DNA of 14,522 bases from contig CAMVBL010000027.1 of NCBI GenBank assembly GCA_947165725.1, positions 1-14,522 of the forward strand. The letters are read 5' to 3'. A model generated the notes under the pieces. That model saw only the letters and a program-made list of their open reading frames with translations, did no database searches and had not been told where the DNA came from. The DNA is from an uncultured Caryophanales bacterium (GTDB lineage Bacteria > Bacillota_I > Bacilli_A > RFN20 > CAG-826). The position numbers were made by a program, and so were the translations under genes. Positions 1-5,123 of the stretch are shown piece after piece (within the stretch, counting starts at the first letter, position 1; each line of letters starts with the position of its first letter).

Positions 1-104
1 TTCATCGCCATATAGTCTGCGACAATGAGAACAGCAGTAAGCACTAATGTGGTCGCTGCCCAGACAATAACGCGAGGCTTTAGTAATTTTTTAATAAAAC
101 CCAT
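1..104 (-). CDS. N-terminus of a membrane-anchored or secreted protein (partial)
   Basis: The first 34 codons of a gene that runs off the left edge of the window. The ATG at 104 has an AAAAGG ribosome site with 8 bases of spacing. The peptide starts MGFIKKLLKPRV and is followed by one hydrophobic stretch (about residues 12-29), giving a basic N-terminus plus a single helix: a signal peptide or membrane anchor. The start lies 22 bp after the stop of the carbohydrate-binding lipoprotein gene, with no terminator between, so the two are probably co-transcribed. Given the upstream glycosidases it could be another surface enzyme or a transport component. The visible part is too short to assign a family. 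Confidence 0.7.
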   Translation of the reverse strand, partial: MGFIKKLLKPRVIVWAATTLVLTAVLIVADYMAM

Positions 105-126
105 AATATTTACCTTTTATAAATAA

Positions 127-1206
127 TTAGTTTTGTGCACTACTCTTATCTGTTTGAGAAATCTTAGCGTTTGGCCATGTGATTTGACTTGAAGAGTAGA
201 CTTTAATGCAGTCAACAACTGGTGCTGTTGAAGCGATTGTGCCGTTAATGGAATCTTTGTTATCAACTTTCATTTGAATGGTGTTCTTACCGGCCACTAA
301 GTTGACAGTTGCACCTAAGAAGAAATCTTGGAAGGTGATGAATGTCTTTGGAATGATGTTATGGATGACTTGTGTACCATATTTGAGTGGTTCACCATTC
401 ACAGTGACTGGGAATGATTCATCATCATAAACTTCATAAACTCTATCTTCACCTTGACCTTCGAAAATTTGGTCAGGTTCAGGAAGACCATATTCACCAG
501 AAACTCTCATAAAGATGGTGACGTTTTCAGCGGCGACATCACTTTCGAGTTCCCATGTTAATGTATTGCCTTTTTCGTAGTTATAGTGAACGAAACCACC
601 AAAGACTGATGGAGCGATATCTGGGTTAGCTAAATCTTCTTGAGTAGCATAACGGCCAACACCTTCAGTATTTCTGACATAAAGACCAGAAGCACCAAAT
701 TCGTTATGAGAACCATCTTCTTCATAATAGTCTCTACCGATTAAGCCTAAGCCTTTTTGACCACCGGAATAGGTAACACCATCCATACCTGGAGTGCCAT
801 CTTTACCGATCTTTTCAGAAACATCTGGGCAAAGTTCAGCTTCAAATACTTGAGCGTTTTGGCCAGCTGGAACGAATAATGGTTTTAATTCAACATCGGT
901 CATGACGGCACCGAGGGTATCGTCTTCGAAGTTCCAAATTTGACCACCGTTTTTAACATTCATCCAACCATAGAAAGCTTTACCTGCTGGAGCGGCTGGA
1001 TCAGCTGGTTTTGTAATCTTAGCACCGAGTTCGATTTGTTCGGTTTTGACTTCATTACCATCATCAATCTTCACTTCAAATGTTTTAGCAGGTGCTTCTG
1101 AAGATGAAGGTTTTGGTCCGGCAGATTTTGAATTGCTACCACCACCACCACAACCGGCAAGTGTGAGAGTAGCAATCGCTAAACCAATAAAGAGTGTTTT
1201 TTTCAT
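127..1206 (-). CDS. Carbohydrate-binding surface lipoprotein (InlB-type repeat + CBM6/35-like domain)
   Basis: 359 residues. The N-terminus is a lipoprotein signal peptide with lipobox L16-A17-G18-C19, so the mature protein should be lipid-anchored at Cys19. A Gly/Ser/Pro-rich linker (20-41) follows. Residues 43-112 resemble the Listeria-Bacteroides (Flg_new, InlB B) repeat: a G-A-K-I-x-K-P-x-D-P segment, then F-Y-G-W-M and a W-N-F-E-D strand. Residues about 118-338 look like a CBM6/35-type beta-sandwich: FEAEL opening, a YSGGQKGLG strand, GGFVHYNY, GNTLTWELES, VTVNG, then NLVAGKNTIQMKV and a closing DCIKVY strand. No catalytic motif is visible, so the role is probably glycan binding at the cell surface. 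It lies downstream of two secreted GH3 glycosidases and just upstream of a membrane-anchored protein. The ATG at 1206 has no adjacent ribosome site. The nearest good one is about 50 bases upstream behind a hairpin, and an in-frame TAA two codons upstream rules out a longer form. The CBM family is a sequence-pattern judgement. Confidence 0.82.
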   Translation of the reverse strand: MKKTLFIGLAIATLTLAGCGGGGSNSKSAGPKPSSSEAPAKTFEVKIDDGNEVKTEQIELGAKITKPADPAAPAGKAFYGWMNVKNGGQIWNFEDDTLGAVMTDVELKPLFVPAGQNAQVFEAELCPDVSEKIGKDGTPGMDGVTYSGGQKGLGLIGRDYYEEDGSHNEFGASGLYVRNTEGVGRYATQEDLANPDIAPSVFGGFVHYNYEKGNTLTWELESDVAAENVTIFMRVSGEYGLPEPDQIFEGQGEDRVYEVYDDESFPVTVNGEPLKYGTQVIHNIIPKTFITFQDFFLGATVNLVAGKNTIQMKVDNKDSINGTIASTAPVVDCIKVYSSSQITWPNAKISQTDKSSAQN

Positions 1207-1219
1207 AAATTAATAGTTT

Positions 1220-1256
1220 GTTATTCGGTTAACCCTAGGATTCACTGCCGAACAAC
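1220..1256 (-). promoter_or_regulatory. 5'-leader hairpin between ribosome site and lipoprotein start
   Basis: In the minus-strand transcript GUUGUUCGG (1256-1248) can pair with CCGAAUAAC (1228-1220): nine pairs, one of them G-U, around a 19-base loop. The G-U pair would be an A-C mismatch in plus-strand RNA, so the fold suits the minus transcript. It sits between the only strong ribosome site (1266-1260) and the lipoprotein ATG. Folding would shorten the effective distance between them to about 16 bases. A role in translation is inferred. Confidence 0.5.
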
Positions 1257-1258
1257 AT
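1235..1258 (-). other. Possible 7-residue leader ORF (MLFGSES)
   Basis: An ATG at 1258 directly follows the AAAGGAG site and opens a seven-codon frame ending in TAG at 1237-1235. It overlaps the 5' arm and loop of the leader hairpin. Only one base separates GGAG from this ATG, closer than the usual 5-9, so efficient initiation is doubtful. It could be a translated leader peptide or chance. Confidence 0.25.
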
Positions 1259-1259
1259 T

Positions 1260-1266
1260 CTCCTTT
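1260..1266 (-). promoter_or_regulatory. Displaced Shine-Dalgarno site of the lipoprotein gene
   Basis: AAAGGAG on the minus strand is the only strong ribosome-binding sequence upstream of the lipoprotein gene, but it lies 53 bases before the ATG at 1206. The bases directly before that ATG (CTATTAATTT) contain no purine-rich site. Every other well-supported gene here has its site 4-10 bases from the start, so this spacing stands out. Confidence 0.55.
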
Positions 1267-1288
1267 CTAGGGGTATATAATCAAGCGC

Positions 1289-1315
1289 CATCTTAATACG
1301 GTACGATTTAAGATG
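1289..1315 (-). promoter_or_regulatory. 27-bp interrupted palindrome (candidate operator or leader hairpin)
   Basis: CATCTTAA at one end and TTAAGATG at the other form a perfect 8-bp inverted repeat. An internal CG...CG pair also matches, and the centre is GTA. It lies about 20 bases downstream of the probable transcription start of the lipoprotein gene. It could be a repressor site or a hairpin in the leader RNA. No regulator is visible in the window. Confidence 0.5.
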
Positions 1316-1342
1316 ATGCTTTATTAACGATTTTAATTAGTA

Positions 1343-1371
1343 TTTATAGCATACCACTATGTGCGTGTAAT
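1343..1371 (-). promoter_or_regulatory. Probable promoter of the lipoprotein gene
   Basis: Minus strand: -35 ATTACA (1371-1366; 4/6 match), 17-base spacer, then an extended -10 TGC-TATAAA (TATAAA at 1348-1343). It lies downstream of the stem-loop that follows the glycosidase gene, so the lipoprotein appears to have its own transcript with a leader of about 130 bases. Confidence 0.45.
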
Positions 1372-1374
1372 GTA

Positions 1375-1394
1375 TATGCATTAATATGCATTAA
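1375..1394. repeat. Two tandem copies of TATGCATTAA
   Basis: The ten-base unit TATGCATTAA occurs twice head to tail, next to the stem-loop at 1396-1422. The period is close to one helical turn. The copies lie just upstream of the proposed -35 element of the lipoprotein promoter, so they could be a binding site, but two copies are weak evidence. Confidence 0.5.
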
Positions 1395-1395
1395 A

Positions 1396-1422
1396 CTGCT
1401 AGGACCACGCGGGCCCTAGCAG
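1396..1422 (-). terminator. Stem-loop after the first GH3 gene (probable terminator)
   Basis: CUGCUAGGGCC pairs with GGUCCUAGCAG (11 pairs, one G-U) around a CGCGU loop, 33 bases after the glycosidase stop. The minus-strand tail is only UUUAAUG, a weak U-tract. The better T-run (TTTTTT at 1429-1434) lies on the other side and would serve plus-strand transcripts. An outer GCAT/ATGC pairing can extend the stem. It is probably a terminator, possibly working in both directions. Confidence 0.55.
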
Positions 1423-1455
1423 TCATGCTTTTTTAGTTAGAGCTTATTTTAAAAA

Positions 1456-4400
1456 TTATGCTCTTCTTTTTTTGCGTAAGGAGACAAGTAATAAACCTGC
1501 ACCAGCAATTGCGACTAAGCTAATGATTGCACTGCAAGCAGCGATATCGCCGAAGCAGCCTTTCTTAGCAGCGGCACCACCATCGCCTGTAGCGGCGGTG
1601 AGGATTAATTTGAATGCGCCAACAGCATTACCATCAGCATCATAGCCAACGAAGTCTAAGTGATAGACGCCTTCGAGGGCAACTTTACCAGTGATTCTAC
1701 CACCTTCAATGGTGAGACCTTCTGGTGTATCAACACGGTGGTTGAGTTTGATTTCAGCAGCGCCTTCGATTGCGACGTCATAAGTGAAGTCTTTACGAGC
1801 TTCGACAGTCTTATATTCTTCGCCAACGACTGGAACCATTACTCTATTTGTGGCTGTACAGTTAGCAGACATGTATAAGTGTTCTTTGGAACATTGTCTA
1901 ACAGCATACCAGTAGGAGTAAGAAATAACTTTTTCACCGGCTTTGTTTGTATAAACAGGGGCTTTTAATGTGCTATCCCATTTAGCTTGGGAGTGACCAG
2001 AGAAGCCACCAGAGTCTAATTGAGCGTTACAACCAGCTAAGACACGGTTTGTAACACATTCGTAGCAATCGTTATCAACACTACCATTACCACTGTGGGT
2101 CATATCGGATAAGACAGAACCCTTGAAGCCCCATTCACCACGGAGAACTTCTGTTAATAAGTTGTAGTTAGCAGCGGTTTCCATTAAGCCCATACGGTTG
2201 TAGGAACCCATGACACCGATTGATTTGCCTTCTTCAAAGACCATTTGGAAGGACTTTAAGTAAATTTCACGTAATGCTTGTTCTGTTAAGAAGGAGATAC
2301 CAGATTCACGGTTCTTTTCTTGATCGTTAACAGCAAAGTGTTTGAAGTAAGCGTAGACGCCTCTATCTGTAGCGGCACCGACGACTTGAGCAGCCATACG
2401 GCCCATTAAGAATGGGTCAGCGGCATAGTATTCGAAGTTTCTACCACCGAATGGAGAACGGTGAGTATTAACAGCTGGACCCCACCAACCGGATTTACCA
2501 GAGATATGGGATTCCATACCAACGCATTCACCTTGTTTATGAGCTAAATCTTGGTTGAATGTAGCGGCGATGATTGGAGAAGAGACCCACCACATAATGT
2601 TGAATTTTTGTGGACCATCACCTTCAGAGAAACCACCTTTACCAACGCTATCAATTTGTTTAGAGGACATTTGGTTAGTTTCAACAATCTTGAGCATATC
2701 GTTCCAAGACATTTGGTTAACGACTTCTTCCCAAATTGGATCATCTAGTGGGACATCGAGTAATTCTTTAATCTTGTGACTTGTAGCTTTGGAACCTTGT
2801 TCCCAGTTAGCGGCAACAGAAGCATCTTTACGAGCAGCGGCCGGAATGTATTCATTATTACCGTTTTCGAAATCTTCTAATGAGAACTTATATGTTAAGA
2901 ATTCTTCGAAGCGGCTGTTAGCCTTAACTGTTCTATCTTCAAATGTTGGGTGAGTTGGGAATGTGCCATCAAAGTCAGCACGGCTCATTTGTGTGAATTC
3001 GATATCATTTTCACCTGGCATGGAATCATAGAAACCATTGTTTGTGAAACGGTTTTCAACTTTGTTACCAGAGAAACGATCGTTTTCATATTTAATGTCA
3101 CTGGCAATCTTGAAGTTGAATGATTCAAAGTTTTCATGAGCGTTCTTAGCGAGTAAGAGTTCATAATCGCCTTTTTCTAATTCATAACCAGCGAAACCAT
3201 TCTTGTTAGCATCTGTGAAGTCGTAGTTAGCAACATCTTGTAAGTAGAATGATAATTCGACTTTTTCAGTTTTGCCTGGTTGAATGAGACCAGTTTTACC
3301 GAATGCACATAAGACGTGATCGGCTTTTTCGATACCACCAGCGGTATAAGGAGCTTTGAAGTATAATTGGACAGCTTCTTTACCAGCGATGCTACCAGTA
3401 TTCTTAACTTCGACTGTTAAGGCGACGACTTTATTGTTTTCACCAACAGTGCCACCTTTCTTAATATTTGTTTTAACAATCTTTTGTTCAAATGATGTAT
3501 AGCTTAAGCCATAACCGAATGGATAGAGAACACCTTTGTTACCGTTATACCATGTATCGGCGGCTGCTTTATCAGCTTTTGCCATATCGGCATATTTTGT
3601 TTCATAGTAACGATAGTCGACATAAATGCCTTCTTCGTAGGAAACATAAGCGGCTGGTTTAACACCATTGATACCACCAGAGACGACTTTTGCTTCTTCA
3701 CCACCACGAGCGGTGTCCCATCTTGGTGCACTGTGTTGTTTATAGTTCTTATCAGTACCATAACTGAGCATTGGAGCACCATCGGCGGCAAACATTGTGT
3801 CTTGTGGAGCATAGTATGTTTTACCATTGGATAATGTAACTTCGTTTGTTTGGGAGTTATCGGAGAAGTTTTGGAATGTTGGATCTTCTCTGAAATCACG
3901 TGCCCATGTATCGACTGTACGACCAGATGGGTTGACTTGACCATTGATAATACGACCAACAGCACGGATACCACGGTCACCTGGGTTACCAACCCAAATG
4001 ATAGCTTTGACTTTGTCATTATTTTCTAATTGTTCACATTCGAAGATGTTACTGGAGTTAATAAGGACAATAATGTTGTCGGTGTGTTTGCCTAATTCTT
4101 CTAATAAGGCTTCTTCGTTTTCGGATAATTGAAGAGCGTGTCTATCAGAAACTTTTTCAGCACTGGAGTTTGTCTTCTTGGTATCGTGAGCGTTACATGT
4201 TTTAACGTCACAACCTTCGGAACCTTCACGAGTGATGACTTGGATAGCGGCATCATTGTATTCATCTAAACTGGCGAGAATATCAGCAGTATAGGATGAA
4301 AGAGGTGTTTCACCGATAACGACTTCGGAATTGCCTTTCCAACCATCGTTACCATTGCTTCTACCAGAACCAGACTTACTGTTGTTGTTGAATGTAACAG

Positions 4401-4848
4401 TATCTCTTTGTGAGTTGTAGGTCCATGTTCCATAGAAATCAATGAGTGTTTGGTTTAGGTCCATACCTACTTCAGTAAGAGCACCTTTGACGTGACCTTC
4501 AGCACTTTCCATTAATTGGTAATCAGCAACGCCGTTAGAAACGGAACCAGAACCGGAACCAGCACCACCTCTAGCGAGGTTAACTGAACTCTTACCGGCA
4601 AGGCTGACTTTCATGCCTTGAGTATCTCTTGGGAGGTAGTTGTCTTTGTTTTTGAGTAAGACGAAACCTTCTTCCGCTAATTGATCTTGAACTGCTGAAG
4701 CGTGTTCAATGTATGCTGTTCTGTCTTTACTTTGGCCAATACCAAATTCGCCAATATAATCAGCGTTAACAGAAGAAGCACCTTTGTTTAAACACACAGG
4801 CAAAGCAATCGCGGCAAGAAAAACTGGGATTAAAACTTTTTTCTTCAT
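1456..4848 (-). CDS. Secreted GH3 beta-glycosidase, permuted domain order, C-terminal membrane anchor (copy A)
   Basis: 1130 residues, much longer than a typical GH3 enzyme (roughly 700-850). The Sec signal peptide likely ends at VNA-29. The domain order is permuted: the GH3 C-terminal alpha/beta domain comes first (about 50-455), then an FnIII-like domain (about 474-580), then the GH3 TIM barrel (about 705-990). The acid/base residue is probably E211 in REGSEG and the nucleophile D915 in LSDM. Further substrate-site motifs are D744-G-P, K836-H837-F and GGRNFEYY (801-808). Both catalytic residues are present, so it should be active. It probably cleaves beta-glucosides or related beta-glycosides, but the substrate cannot be read from sequence. 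An Ig-like (He_PIG-type) domain spans about 1010-1086. A G/A/K linker, GCFG, a hydrophobic helix (1102-1124) and RKKRRA end the protein. AAAGGA lies 7 bases before the ATG. Permuted GH3 enzymes are known from rumen Firmicutes such as Ruminococcus albus and Butyrivibrio. Confidence 0.93.
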   Translation of the reverse strand: MKKKVLIPVFLAAIALPVCLNKGASSVNADYIGEFGIGQSKDRTAYIEHASAVQDQLAEEGFVLLKNKDNYLPRDTQGMKVSLAGKSSVNLARGGAGSGSGSVSNGVADYQLMESAEGHVKGALTEVGMDLNQTLIDFYGTWTYNSQRDTVTFNNNSKSGSGRSNGNDGWKGNSEVVIGETPLSSYTADILASLDEYNDAAIQVITREGSEGCDVKTCNAHDTKKTNSSAEKVSDRHALQLSENEEALLEELGKHTDNIIVLINSSNIFECEQLENNDKVKAIIWVGNPGDRGIRAVGRIINGQVNPSGRTVDTWARDFREDPTFQNFSDNSQTNEVTLSNGKTYYAPQDTMFAADGAPMLSYGTDKNYKQHSAPRWDTARGGEEAKVVSGGINGVKPAAYVSYEEGIYVDYRYYETKYADMAKADKAAADTWYNGNKGVLYPFGYGLSYTSFEQKIVKTNIKKGGTVGENNKVVALTVEVKNTGSIAGKEAVQLYFKAPYTAGGIEKADHVLCAFGKTGLIQPGKTEKVELSFYLQDVANYDFTDANKNGFAGYELEKGDYELLLAKNAHENFESFNFKIASDIKYENDRFSGNKVENRFTNNGFYDSMPGENDIEFTQMSRADFDGTFPTHPTFEDRTVKANSRFEEFLTYKFSLEDFENGNNEYIPAAARKDASVAANWEQGSKATSHKIKELLDVPLDDPIWEEVVNQMSWNDMLKIVETNQMSSKQIDSVGKGGFSEGDGPQKFNIMWWVSSPIIAATFNQDLAHKQGECVGMESHISGKSGWWGPAVNTHRSPFGGRNFEYYAADPFLMGRMAAQVVGAATDRGVYAYFKHFAVNDQEKNRESGISFLTEQALREIYLKSFQMVFEEGKSIGVMGSYNRMGLMETAANYNLLTEVLRGEWGFKGSVLSDMTHSGNGSVDNDCYECVTNRVLAGCNAQLDSGGFSGHSQAKWDSTLKAPVYTNKAGEKVISYSYWYAVRQCSKEHLYMSANCTATNRVMVPVVGEEYKTVEARKDFTYDVAIEGAAEIKLNHRVDTPEGLTIEGGRITGKVALEGVYHLDFVGYDADGNAVGAFKLILTAATGDGGAAAKKGCFGDIAACSAIISLVAIAGAGLLLVSLRKKRRA

Positions 4849-4883
4849 ATGTTTTTCCTTTCAAAGTAAATTTGCATTATTAA

Positions 4884-4907
4884 TTTTGCCTCAACTCGAG
4901 TGCAAAA
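4884..4907 (-). promoter_or_regulatory. 5'-leader hairpin of GH3 copy A
   Basis: UUUUGC and GCAAAA form a six-pair stem, with a bulged A and an inner CUC/GAG stem closing a five-base loop, about 20 bases upstream of the AAAGGA ribosome site. No U-tract follows, so it is not a terminator. It may affect mRNA stability or ribosome access. Confidence 0.35.
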
Positions 4908-4955
4908 CCGGATTTTTAAATCATTATTTTCTAGAATCCATAATGCATTAGTATA

Positions 4956-4971
4956 TTCAATATAAATTGAA
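4956..4971. promoter_or_regulatory. Palindrome TTCAAT-TTAT-ATTGAA (candidate operator)
   Basis: A perfect six-base inverted repeat with a four-base AT centre, about 25 bases downstream of the putative -10 box of GH3 copy A. That position suits a repressor site. It is AT-rich, so chance is a real alternative. Confidence 0.35.
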
Positions 4972-4995
4972 GGGCCTATTTTTTATATGACAATT

Positions 4996-5001
4996 ATTAT
5001 A
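4996..5001 (-). promoter_or_regulatory. Possible -10 box of GH3 copy A
   Basis: A perfect TATAAT on the minus strand, preceded by TGCA. The hexamer 17 bases upstream (ATCAAA) is a poor -35, so activator dependence is possible. It would give a leader of about 140 bases. The region is AT-rich, so this is only a candidate. Confidence 0.35.
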
Positions 5002-5076
5002 TGCAGGCAGGACTATTATTTGATTAGGTATTCTTTTAGAAATTAAATTTATTAAGATTTTATCAATATTTTTTCA

Positions 5077-5105
5077 ATAAAAAAGACCCTCGCTTTGAGG
5101 GTCTT
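5077..5105 (-). terminator. Rho-independent terminator after GH3 copy B
   Basis: AAGACCCTC and GAGGGTCTT form a perfect nine-base stem around AAAGC, followed on the minus strand by TTTTATT. It starts 19 bases after the stop at 5124. An AT inverted repeat (TAATTGTT/AACAATTA, 5105-5126) precedes it and includes the stop codon. It separates the two GH3 transcripts. Confidence 0.9.
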
Positions 5106-5123
5106 AATTGTTTAATTTAACAA

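Noticed and set aside
1375..1422. Start of a CRISPR-like or mobile-element end (repeat plus inverted repeat)
   Set aside because: There are only two short units, no spacers, no transposase and no target duplication.
1456..1566. LPXTG-type sortase signal at the GH3 C-termini
   Set aside because: No LPXTG or close variant precedes the helix in either protein; the motif position is occupied by GCFG.
2551..2779. Plus-strand open frames of 65-74 codons opposite GH3 copy A
   Set aside because: They lie antisense to conserved GH3 barrel sequence, have no ribosome site or recognisable product, and overlap each other in different frames.
3504..4019. A 171-codon minus-strand frame inside GH3 copy A
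   Set aside because: It is an out-of-frame shadow of the GH3 coding region, low in complexity with no domain signal, while the GH3 frame here carries conserved motifs.
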